DNA of 64,000 bases from Sclerodactyla briareus (lineage: Eukaryota > Echinodermata > Holothuroidea > Dendrochirotida > Sclerodactylidae), in assembly GCA_026419785.1 (NCBI GenBank), contig JAODTK010000145.1, positions 372,001 through 436,000 of the forward strand. The letters run 5' to 3'. Positions 54,702 to 64,000 of this stretch are shown here, one piece after another. The stretch's first letter is position 1; every line of letters starts with the position of its first letter. Below the pieces are notes generated by a model. It was not told the DNA's origin, searched no databases, and saw only the letters and a list, made by a program, of their open reading frames with translations. The position numbers were made by a program, and so were the translations under genes.

Positions 54702-54863
54702 CTCCAGCGATTAGCTGCTCGATGGTCCAAGTGCTCTTTTTGTATTTCCAGACATTTACCGAAGTCTTCGAGGCTCTGATGCATACTGATCTGTATCGAG
54801 GCCTAGCTCGCCGAGTTTGAAATGTACCGGGGCTACCTTTCAGAAGATTCTCTTTTCGGTGTC
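54702..54863 (-). CDS. Candidate upstream exon of coiled-coil gene
   Basis: Acceptor 'cacttttttagttcccccag' and donor CTGGAG/gtaagg are both good and enclose 162 nt. One frame is open throughout (HRKENLLKGSPGTFQTRRAR, then VNVWKYKKSTWTIEQLIAG). Pieces of the others also look coding (VAPVHFKLGELGLDTDQYAS; LEDFGKCLEIQKEHLDHRAA), so frame breaks are likely. The open frame does not chain in phase to exon 2 without an indel or a missing exon. Confidence 0.45.
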
Positions 54864-55506
54864 CTGGGGGAACTAAAAAAGTGAAGTTGAGCTCTGCAGT
54901 AGCGAGGAGAATTTCCTTAAGATTATCAAAGGTGGGAAATATTGTATAGGCCTACAACCAGGTAGCTATGGTAACCCCCAGTGTTCAGGCTAAGGTGCCG
55001 GATCCATGTACACAAACCAAAATACAAAATTTATTTTCATGCGGGAAACTCCTGAACAGATTCGACAATAAAAAAACAGCATTTCGATCAGTCCCAAGCT
55101 TGTATGTCAGGCACAATGAATGTATACTATTATTGTGTGTAAGAAATCGCTTAGGGACATGAGAGAACGAAAACGCCATGTACTACAAAGCCAGCACACG
55201 TACGCAGGTTGTTTCAGGCAAAGCTTGGTTGGTCCCTGATTAAAGATAGGAGTTGGGCTACTGCTGGCTACCTTGTTAGAGACCAGCAAGTCATAAAGAA
55301 TTCAAAGTCATCCGTTTTTCATTCATAACACAAAAACACGATTTTGCCTGGAAGAAGAACATTCACTTGAGTCGGACCAATGTTGTCGAAATCTGCCCTT
55401 GGGTGAGGAAGTCCTGTAGCTACGGTTAAATCAGGAAAGGAACAGACCATAGCATGAGGGTAAATGATGGTAGCTCTAAATCACAGCCTATGCAGGTACC
55501 CACTCA

Positions 55507-55620
55507 TGTAGAAATTGTTTGCAATGTATGGATAGATTTAGGCCAGCAGGGGGGTTGTGACATATGTAGAAATTGTTTGCAATGTATGGACAGATTTAGG
55601 CCAGCAGGGAGGTGTGACCC
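55507..55620 (+). repeat. Direct duplication of about 58 bp
   Basis: 'atgtagaaattgtttgcaat' to 'ggccagcagggggg' occurs twice back to back (55507 and 55564) with few differences. Confidence 0.85.
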
Positions 55621-55810
55621 TAGTAACAGAACCCCTGCACTAGTAATACAACAGATTACCTGTTAAATATTACTCTTGCCACTTCCAACATCTCCCATGC
55701 CAGTTGAAAATTTGGGATGTCGTCAGGGTCATCCTCTTCTGTAGTATTGAAGATTTTTTTTTTAATGAAACAACTTTTAGAGCATACACTATTAGTCTGA
55801 GTATAGAATA

Positions 55811-56026
55811 CTACATTTCCATTATGCGATTGTTAGCGTTAACCAGTAGCGAAAGATTAGCATGGATAGACACGGCCAGATTTTTGGGGCTTCTAGCATA
55901 GTGCCCATAATCTAGAACAAGCGAGGTGGGTAATCCGCCATTTAACTTCCTTTCCGACATGCCGCCACCTCGTGGCTTGCTAGGAAGTTGAAGCTTTGGA
56001 AAACCTGCTGGTGATTTTAGCACCAT
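55811..56026 (-). CDS. Candidate 5' ORF, 71 codons
   Basis: A minus-strand ATG frame, MVLKSPAGFPKLQLPSKPRG, contains a second ATG in 'ggtggcggcatgtcggaaagg', a good start context. Its place upstream of the 54863 exon would suit a first exon of the coiled-coil gene. I cannot show a donor in phase. Chance remains likely. Confidence 0.25.
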   Translation of the reverse strand: MVLKSPAGFPKLQLPSKPRGGGMSERKLNGGLPTSLVLDYGHYARSPKNLAVSIHANLSLLVNANNRIMEM

Positions 56027-56049
56027 TTTAAAACTTACTTAACTCCCTT

Positions 56050-57335
56050 AGTGGTCTTGCCAGCCGGCAGCCGGTCTATACTGACCAAACCAACTCTTTC
56101 GTTCATCACTAGGCAGTTCTGATCTTCTCATTGCAGAGAATGTTCTTCCATGTAGGGCTGTCATCGAATATTCGTTAACGATATTATTTTGCTCATTGGG
56201 GAATCCAAATTCCAAAAATCGCGTAATACAGGTCACAAAATTGGTTCTTGTGATCATCCAACGTGCCCAGATTTGATATGTAACCATAGAAAGGTCTATT
56301 GACCCTACTTAGGTACTTTTTACTATTGATATGTGTGCCCATTGTCGTGTTGTTATATATATATATAAATAATTGTTGGATTAGTTTCCTAGTTCCGTCT
56401 CCAGTTCGAAATATTACATTTTGGAATATGGGATGTAAGTGTAGTAGTCCCCTTTGTGGAAGATTTTGACGTGGAGGGTGAATGGTCCACAAGATTATGT
56501 GCAGAAATCCACAACGAGCTTGATGAACCATATTCATGCAAGCCCACTGAAACATAAATGGAGGACAGCAGAAGTTTAATCCGCTTTGTGCAACTAAGTG
56601 TGGCCAGAAACAGGAACACGCCAGCTATTTCATAGTAGGATGATCGCCACGGACTCGTTGCCTGCGAGTGTTGTGGATGGATAAGGATTCCGCAACCCTT
56701 TTCAACTACGTGGAAATTTTGGAGGCCAGGAATTGCAAAAATTTAGTAAGAGAGGCACACGGTACAGGATGAGGGAGCCAAGTTGAGGAAAACATTGCGG
56801 GACATCGAGGGAGCTGTGAAACCACAGATTCCGGTCCTCGCGTACCATGGACGCTTATTCGACGGTCACAGCACATTTCTGCTGACTGGAAGATGTTCAT
56901 TGTGTTGAAGCGCAACTCTTGGCACTCGGGGGGACGCTGACGTCACAACACCAGCAATGTGGAGCGATCGGGCAAGCCGTTTCAGCAGAGGAATTCATGT
57001 GCCCACAGGAGGTACACTGTCTGTTAATGCACTTGAGGAGCACTCAGAACCAATGAAAATTGTCAAAAACTGATGCCCCACACGCTGGGAACTCGGTTCT
57101 GCATCATGTAGTTTCGATGGGCGAGTCAATGCAGGCTCGAGATTCCACTTTACGCCTCCCGTCGGAGGGAGGAGGACCCTGGCACTCAGTGATGACTGAT
57201 GAGCAGTAGACTGAAGAAGCTCTCTTCCAGATCGCTGCCACATAAGTAATTACTCATATGGAACCATTGCTACACTATATTATGTCCCAAACAATATATT
57301 GATATAAGTCATATTCATATAGGGTCAGCGAAAAA
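56050..57335. other. No assignable gene, possible hAT-type relic
   Basis: Both strands have 60-80 codon frames at 56.7-57.24 kb. A plus-strand reading near 57.04-57.12 kb (EEHSEPMKIVKN, stop, CPTRWELGSAS) recalls the CPTRW motif of hAT transposases, but the neighbourhood does not support it. An (AT)n run lies near 56355. Confidence 0.3.
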
Positions 57336-57339
57336 AATA

Positions 57340-60300
57340 TTGCCGCGGTTCGCCTGTACACCACTTCCGAATGATCTCCGGTGACCTCAAATGAACTATG
57401 ACCTGACCCCAAAAAATCAGGTTTAGGTACGTATAGGGGAGAAACTACATACCAAGTATGAGCTTCATCATCGGGTGAGCGTCATCCATCATGGTGGTTG
57501 AGTTATAATGTTTACAACGCCCAGCATTGGCCGAAATATTGGAGGTCACAAATTTATTCTTGACAAAAAATCACCCCCGGAATGAGCAAAAAAATAGGGT
57601 CCTGTACTCCCCATAAGCTACACACGAACATCTCAAAAAAAAAAACTGATCAGGACCAACCATTATGGAATTACATACCAAGTATGAGCTCATTCATCCA
57701 GGATGGGTGAGTAGCGTGTTACAAGCCAAAATTAGCCAAAATACAATTTTCGACGATTTCCTAATTTCCTAATATTCTCCCAATGACCTCAATCAACACC
57801 CACCAATTAGGTTTCTTCTACTCCCCAGAAGAAAAGCTACACACCAAATTTCAGCTGATCGGACCAACTGTTTTTGGACTATTGTGTGACTTATTTCAGA
57901 CTGAACCTGGTGACCTCCAGATGACCCTTTAAACTGGACCCCAGACATAGGGATCATGTACGATCATGGGAACTCACATACCAAGTATGAGCTCAATCTA
58001 TCTAGGTGGGGTGAGTGACATCGAGTTAGTGTGTTACAAGCTAAAGTGGGCAAAATATCAATTTTTCTGACTGATTTCCTAATTTCTCTCAAAAATGACC
58101 CCCAATCAACACCAATGAAATAATAGGGTTATTATACTCACCCATGGAGAAAACTCCCCACCAAATTTCAGCTTGATCGGACCAACTGTTTTGGACTATT
58201 GTGTGACTTATTTCAGGACTGACCTCTGGTGCACCTCAGAGACTTTAAACGACCCCAGACATAGGGATCATGTACTCATCATGGGGGAACTCACAATTAC
58301 CAAGTATGAGGCCTCAATCTATATAGGTGGGGTCGAGTACAGCGAGTTAGTGTCGTTTAAAGCTAAATTGGGCAAAATATCAATTTTTGACTATGCCTAA
58401 TTCTATCAAAAATGACCCCCAATCAAACACAAAAATAATAGGGTTATGTTACTCCCCATTAGAAAGCTACACACAAATTTCAACTTGAGAGGACTAACTG
58501 CTTGGGAACTTATGGTTACAAGGATTTCAGATTTGACCGCGACATCAGATGACCTTGAACTGACCTCAACAATAGGGATTTCATGTAATCATCAGGGGCA
58601 CACAACATAGCAGTATGAGCTCAATCCATCCCAGGTGGGTATTCGTGTTTACAAGCCAAAATTCAATTTTTGATATTCTAATTCTCCCAAAAAAATGACC
58701 CCCAATCAACACCCAAAAAATAGGTTCTTGTAATCCCCATAGGAAAGCTTCACACCAAAGTCATTCTTGATCGGACCAACCGGTTGTGGAATCATGTAGA
58801 TACACGGATTTCAGACTTGGACCTCCGGTGACCTTGTCCTGGACCCAAAACAACAGGGGATTCATGTAATCATGGGGAATACAAAACCAGTGAGCTTCAA
58901 TCCATCCGGGTGGGTTGAGTTATCGTGTTAACAAGCCAAAATCGGACGCCGGCGCGAAAATAGATTGACTGTTCACAAATTTTATATTCTTGACCAAAAA
59001 TCACCCTCGACCTGAGCCAAAAAAACAAAATAGTGTGTTCTGTACTCCCCATAAGAAAAGCTACCACAAGAAATCTCAACCTGATCAGACCAACACTGGA
59101 CTTATCGTGTGACCATACCAAGTATGAGTCAATTAATCCAGGGGGGGTGAGGTTGTGTGTTTACAAGCCAAATATCCAAAATATCATTTCGGACATTCCT
59201 AAGTCAAACCAAAACAATAGGGTTCTTCTACTCCCCATAAGAAAGCCTAAAACACCAAATTTCAGAGCATGACTCGGACAACTGTTTTGGACTATTGTGT
59301 TTACAAGGATTTTAGACTGACCTCTGGTGACTCAGATGACCTGAACTCACCCCAGAACAATAGGGATCATGTACTCATCAGGGGAAACAATTTACCAAGT
59401 ATGAGTCAGTCTACCAGGTGGGGTCGGGTTTAGTGTGTTACAAGCCAAATTCAGGGAAATAGCCATTTGACTATTTCCTACTTTTCTCAAAAATGACCCA
59501 CAACAACACCAAAAAAATAGGGTTATTATACTACCCAGTGAGAAAGCTACACACAAATTTCAGATTGATCGCATGAGAAAGCTGCAACACCAAATTTCAG
59601 CTGATCGGACTAACTGCTTTGGACTTGGACCGTGTAAAGGACTTCGACCTCAACTCAGATGACCTTTGACCTGACCTCAAAACAGGGATCATGTACTCAC
59701 GTGAAACACACATACCAAGTATGAGCTCAATCCATCCAGGTGGGGTTGAGTTCGTGTTTACAAGCCGAAATTGGGCAAAATATCAATTTTTTACTATTTC
59801 CTAATTTCTCCCAAAAATGACACCCAATCAACACCCAAAATAATAGGGTTCTTGTACTCCTCATAAGAAAGCTACACACCAAATTTCATCTTGATCGACC
59901 ACTGTTTCGGATGTTGTATACAAGGATTTCAGGACTTTGGACCTCCGGTGACCTTTGTCCTGACCCCAAAACAATAGGGATCATGTACTCATGGGGAATA
60001 CACAACCAAGTATGAGCTCAATCCATCCAGGTGGGGTTGAGTTCGTGTTTACAAGCCAAAATTGGCTAAAATCAACTTTCACACCTTCCATTTTTGACCA
60101 AAATTCACCCCGACCAGAACCAAAAACAATAGGGTTCCTGCACTCCCATAAGGAAGCTATACTCCAAATTCAACTTAATCGGACCAACCGTTCCTGGACT
60201 TATTGTGTTTACAAGGTTTTCAGGCTCTGCCCTCTGTTGACCACAGATTACCTCTGACCTGACCCCAAAACAATAGGGATCATGTACTCATCATGGGGAA

Positions 60301-60370
60301 CACACATACCAAGTATGAGCTCAATCCATCCAGGTGGGGTTGAGTTGTGGGTGTTTAAAAGCAAAGCGTC
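57340..60370 (+). repeat. Family A main array, about eleven units of ~285 bp
   Basis: Anchors 'accaagtatgagctcaatcc' recur near 57455, 57681, 57982, 58298, 58607, 58885, 59115, 59392, 59712, 60004 and 60307. The approximate unit order is a 'tgacc..tgacctgacccc' block, 'aacaatagggatcatgtact', the anchor, 'gttgagt...gtttacaagcc', 'aaaattgg(c)caaaatatca', 'aacaatagggttcttgtact', 'aaagctacacaccaaatttc', then 'gatcggaccaactg'. Non-coding. Confidence 0.9.
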
Positions 60371-60550
60371 ACACACACACGACATGACTACATAGATTCC
60401 TCGACTTCTGTCAAGAATAAAAAAAACAGAAAAAATGCTCCACAAAAGCAGTGGAATATGGTAACTGGCAACAACGTTGTAATACCAAGTACATTTCTCA
60501 GTCGTTCTCGATTCAGCTAAAACACTTTCCCATTCATTACTTCATTTCAG

Positions 60551-60843
60551 CGCATGATTTGAATGGAGTTATAGCACGCCTATTCCGGCGCTGACAGCTA
60601 TGGGACTGGACCCAAGGTACAAGAGTCCTTTCTGCACACCAGTACGATGACAGGGAGTGACGACGGCTATTGAGGATGCTGTCGCCACTGATGCAGCGCC
60701 TGCACTCAAGAGACGAACCGGACGACAAAAGCTATGCTTTCGGGTACTACGGGCCAGAGCGACGAGAGGAGGATCGGCAGGAAAGTTTCCGAGTGTCCGA
60801 GTATGACCCAGTATTCCATGGTTCCACATCCTCTTTGACTTAA
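60551..60843 (+). CDS. Candidate terminal exon, unknown protein
   Basis: After the acceptor 'cattacttcatttcag' several frames are protein-like because the segment is GC-rich. The frame ending at TAA 60841-60843 reads RLLRMLSPLMQRLHSRDEPD, DKSYAFGYYGPERREEDRQE, SFRVSEYDPVFHGSTSSLT. It looks like a hydrophilic C-terminal tail. Upstream it needs one or two frame shifts. The minus strand is also open for 86 codons, so the strand is not certain. Confidence 0.35.
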
Positions 60844-60849
60844 ATATCC

Positions 60850-61860
60850 CATTCTTTTCTCAGAGACTCGAGACATAAAGTAAATTTTGTATGATCAATC
60901 GTGTCATCCTGTTATCAAGTTTTCTCTTTTCTCTCCTGCAGCTTCAATAATTTGATACTGAGAAGGCCAAGTAAATTAGTTGAAAAATGAAACCCGTTCT
61001 CAGAAGATGGGGCTTCCATTCGAAAAGGCCATGAAAAGTTGGCTTTAAAAAAAGCCAACCATCCCAAGAAAGGAAACATCACTAAACATGTCATTTATTT
61101 TGCTTTACAAATTACTTCGCTCGATATAACCAATTCTCAGAAAAGGTCTTTCAATCCAATTCCATTCAAATTCATGCTTTCAGTGATTTGGGTTACAAAT
61201 CGATCAGCAATTACAAGAAATCCCCCGAGTAGTAGCAAAGGCAAGGTCATCTCCTAGAGATCCGGTTTTCGAGTTTTCTAAACGAGTCCGTTGTTTATTA
61301 TAAAACTAGCTAAAAATAGAATTGTTGGAAGGCAGAACTAGATGTCAGTGTTAGAGTGTCAATAACTTCTTTGGACAATTATTCAGGGCAGGGATGAGGA
61401 TACTATTGATGATTATTAAGTTTATAGTTTCATCGTCGATGTCAGCCTATCGAGTATTGTCAGTAATATGATACTAATTATAGTGACATTTGTAGTTTTT
61501 GATTTCATTCGTTCAAACAAACCCGTCAAAAAATTTGTGGAACTGATACGTGCGCTTCTGAATATTATGTTGATTCGATACCACCTAGCAGTTCCAAATA
61601 TGATTACTCAAACTAGTGCAAGTCGGTCTTGGTAGCTGCGGACAGCAAATTCCCTGTGGGCGAATGCACTGCAATGTTTTTGCCATTTCACAGGTATTGT
61701 TTTGGTTCACATTTTGAACTGACCTCTACTGACTTCTGTCTAACCATGGTCTACCACATTGGCCTAATATTTACTATCAGTGCCCAGCAACAAGTACTCA
61801 GCAACAACTCATTCCTACGCCTGTGCAGTAACGTGGAAACACCCTTCCCACGAAATCAAT
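60850..61860. other. No assignable gene
   Basis: AT-rich, with no exon, RNA or repeat that I can support. Confidence 0.45.
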
Positions 61861-61864
61861 ATTG

Positions 61865-62230
61865 ACAATTGTTGACAAAACATAGTTATAGTTGGACCAC
61901 TCCATAGGTAATAATACAACAAGGCAACAGTCCATTGCGGCATTTGGAGGGGGGGCCCAAGCCCTCATTGGCCGATGAAAGCTTATACCTGTAGGCCCAC
62001 ACATTTCTACGTCACCATAGAAATGGACCAAGATGTGTTAAAAGATTAATGACTTCTTGGATGTTGACTTCGTTTGTTGTGTTCCCACTAGAATAAGGAG
62101 TAATGTAAAACACATCCTGCAATGCGGGACTAAAATGTGAACCAACCCTCTCACAGCTCAAAGGGCGCAGGGGGACTAATTGAGGTAATTATTGGATTTA
62201 ATTAAAACATAGTAATAATTGGGGTGATCA
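61865..62230 (-). repeat. Dispersed repeat R, copy 2 (inverted relative to 36.2 kb)
   Basis: The reverse complement aligns in order with 36160-36520, including 'aacacatcttggtccatttct' and 'ttacattactccttatt'. Divergence is moderate, with many indels. Confidence 0.75.
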
Positions 62231-62398
62231 TTGGCTTTCATTGAACTTCTCTCACAGTATCAACAACAAAAATGTCACTCACCCTAGGGCCCCACGCATT
62301 CTTTCAATCCACTCCCATTTCAATTCCCGAGGATGTGACACCAGAATAAATGGACAACAACGGCACTGAGAAGACATGACCTTCGGAGAGCTGCTTAC

Positions 62399-62482
62399 CG
62401 GCAGCTAAAAAGGACACCCTATTTTCAATTCTCATATTTTCTGTGTACCGGTGAGATTCCAACTCTTCTATTTCGCGTGAGC
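62399..62482 (-). CDS. Unknown minus-strand gene at 62-63 kb, exon 2
   Basis: Acceptor 'ccccctgcctatattatag', donor GCTGCCG/gtaagc. Two carried bases, 27 codons and one base: SREIEELESHRYTENMRIEN, RVSFLAA. A charged helix-like sequence. It chains in phase with exon 1 through a Gly codon. Later exons are not seen in the window. Confidence 0.65.
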
Positions 62483-62775
62483 CTATAATATAGGCAGGGG
62501 GTGATTTTGCGCAAAAAACTCGCCAAAAAAAAAAATACATGTCATTATCTAAATCTTCGTCATCGCAATTTTACAATCCATTGCGCATGCATCGGTTGTT
62601 TCGGAATACCCAATATTTTTCATTTAAAAAAACTCACCTAACATAATCCCCCCAGTTTTTTAAAAAAAAATCCCTAAGATACCAACACCCAGTCATAATC
62701 CAAATCACCAAGTATTGTCTGGTGCTACTACCTAAATTACACAGCGCAGGCCTGGGGTATCTATTCATTACTCAC

Positions 62776-62991
62776 CTTCCCCTGGGTAGATGCAGTTCAA
62801 ACAGGTTTCGATGTCAGTTTTACATGTTCATATCGATGGCATACGCCGCTTGACTCCCGCTCCGTACACACACCTGCATGGCCAATAAATCACGATCGTT
62901 GTCACCCTGTTGCGTATGCATGAGCTGCTTCGCTGTTTGGTAAAATTCTGTGCGTGTAGGCGGCGGAGTAAGTTCGTCATTTTTTCGGCAT
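62776..62991 (-). CDS. Unknown minus-strand gene at 62-63 kb, first exon
   Basis: ATG at 62991 begins MPK. Removing one A from the A6 run then gives NDELTPPPTRTEFYQTAKQL, MHTQQGDNDRDLLAMQ, VCVRSGSQAAYAIDMNM. After a second break it gives CKTDIETCLNCIYPGE and the donor gtgagt. That frame is far more protein-like than the 62-codon frame without the correction. The CxxxxxxCxxC spacing could be a small Cys motif. I do not recognise the protein. Confidence 0.55.
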
Positions 62992-63344
62992 ATTCCCAAT
63001 TTCTGATATTTTCCACTTATCGATCAGAAGTTACGTGACTTAGAGATGATCTTTGAAGAATCGATTGTGTTTTTTTACAAATGCACCTTCCCAGATTTGT
63101 AATTGTGGTTACTTCGTGCGATGGAATTACTTTTTTCCCGAGATTTTGGCAGAGCACTATTGCGACTTCTTCCTATTCTCCCGAACAGCATGCGTTTGTC
63201 TGTGTTTGAGTGTTAATATTTACTTTGAAGTCCGAAAATGCCGAATTGCAAACCAATCCGCAGCATTTTGCCTTTTTTTTTGGCAGATATCGCGTCATTT
63301 TTTGGGAAAGTGTAGCGCAGTTTTGCCGTTCAAAATCGGAAAAC

Positions 63345-63395
63345 CCGTAATATATATAATATATAATATATATATAATATATAGTTATATATACA
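63345..63395. repeat. AT microsatellite
   Basis: 'atatataatatataatatatatataatatatag' run. Confidence 0.9.
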
Positions 63396-63474
63396 TGTTT
63401 CGTCATGTGACACTTAACAGGTGCCTGCCAAATCTAACAAACCACCCATCCCCAGCCGAAGAGATGCCACTCAC

Positions 63475-63584
63475 GGTTTCGTCTCCCGTCCGTTTCCGGT
63501 GCCTTCTTCGTCCTCTCCACCGATTCTGCTGCGGCTTCCTCCTCCTCCGAGCTTCACTATATCTGTTTCCAGCAGTAGGCGGAT
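63475..63584 (-). CDS. Candidate minus-strand exon, Gly/Arg-rich
   Basis: Acceptor 'atttttcatctgacag', donor AAACC/gtgagt, 110 nt. Two frames are open: IRLLLETDIVKLGGGGSRSR with an acidic end, and PPTAGNRYSEARRRRKPQQN with an Arg-rich end. It lies upstream of the 62991 start and may be a 5' exon of that gene or of a gene extending beyond the window. The plus strand is also open for 180 codons (63053-63595), but that frame crosses the AT microsatellite and is not convincing. Confidence 0.4.
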
Positions 63585-63597
63585 CTGTCAGATGAAA

Positions 63598-64000
63598 AAT
63601 GTGCTATACTGTCAACTTAACACTCAGCAGTGTGCTATACTGTCAAATAATACCTCAGCATTGTGCTACTGTCTACTTACACCTCAAGCAGTGTCTATAC
63701 TGTCAACTTAACACCTCAAGCGTGTGCTTATCTGGCAAACTACACCTCAAACGCAGTGTGCTATACTGGTGCAAAGCTTCCACCTCAAGCATTTGCTATA
63801 CTGTCCAACTTACACCTCAAGCCTGTGCTTACTGTCAAACTACACCTCCAGCAGGTGCTATACTGTCAAACTTCACCTCAAGCAGTTGGCTAATCTGCAA
63901 CTTAACAACCTCAACAGTGTCTATACTGGTCAAACTACAACCTCAGCAGTGGCTAATACTGTCAACTACACCTCACCCGTGTGCTATCCTGTCACCTACC
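63598..64000 (+). repeat. 31-bp minisatellite, about 13 copies, runs off the window
   Basis: Unit 'tgtgctatactgtcaacttacacctcaagcag', with nearly every copy differing by one-base gains or losses. The array is cut by the window end. Confidence 0.9.

Noticed and set aside
56995-57243. hAT transposase relic from CPTRWELGSAS.
   Set aside because: One short motif without the surrounding conserved blocks; both strands are equally open.
63053-63595. Longest open frame in the window (180 codons, plus strand).
   Set aside because: It runs through an AT microsatellite (IYIIYNIYIIYSYIYM) and a GC-rich stretch that is better explained as a minus-strand exon. No domain or Kozak support.

Overview
The window looks like nuclear DNA from an intron-rich animal, most likely a marine invertebrate. 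The one confidently named gene is an animal TOE1 orthologue. The other genes are small exons with GT/AG borders and long introns. Most of the DNA is decayed tandem and dispersed repeats of a kind common in marine invertebrate genomes. I cannot fix the phylum from sequence alone.

Nearly every coding segment, and every tandem array, differs from its apparent reading frame or from sister copies by single-base gains and losses. That is what a poorly polished long-read assembly gives, so the frame breaks below are weak evidence for pseudogenes.

Layout: 1-6.1 kb has no clear gene (decayed repeats, one tRNA-like SINE candidate). The 3' end of TOE1 (+) lies at 6.17-6.93 kb. A minus-strand locus runs from about 19.2 kb down to 10.0 kb. 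Its upper part (13.84-19.22 kb) is a head-to-tail array of four ~1.2-1.4 kb modules that each repeat the same exon set, including a pair of C2H2-type zinc fingers. Its lower part is seven or eight unique exons whose splice phases mostly chain together. From 19.2 to 27.2 kb is a second minus-strand region: a ~130-bp repeat field holding three copies of another exon, plus unique coding exons at 23.35-24.68 kb. Regions 27.5-46 kb and 57.3-60.4 kb are dominated by a ~285-bp repeat (family A) and other repeats. A minus-strand coiled-coil gene has exons at 54.9-46.0 kb, with an RTE-like LINE relic and an ISXO2/Merlin-like transposase relic in its introns. At 62.4-63.0 kb are the first two exons of another minus-strand gene. 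The window ends in a 31-bp minisatellite.

The most unusual object is the 10.0-19.2 kb minus-strand locus: an apparently unrecognised gene whose zinc-finger exon cassette has been tandemly multiplied. Also notable are three perfect AGGTCA direct repeats with 4-bp spacing (DR4) inside separate repeat copies, a back-to-back pair of RFX-type X-box motifs beside a small membrane-protein ORF, and a nested set of perfect palindromes in an intron.
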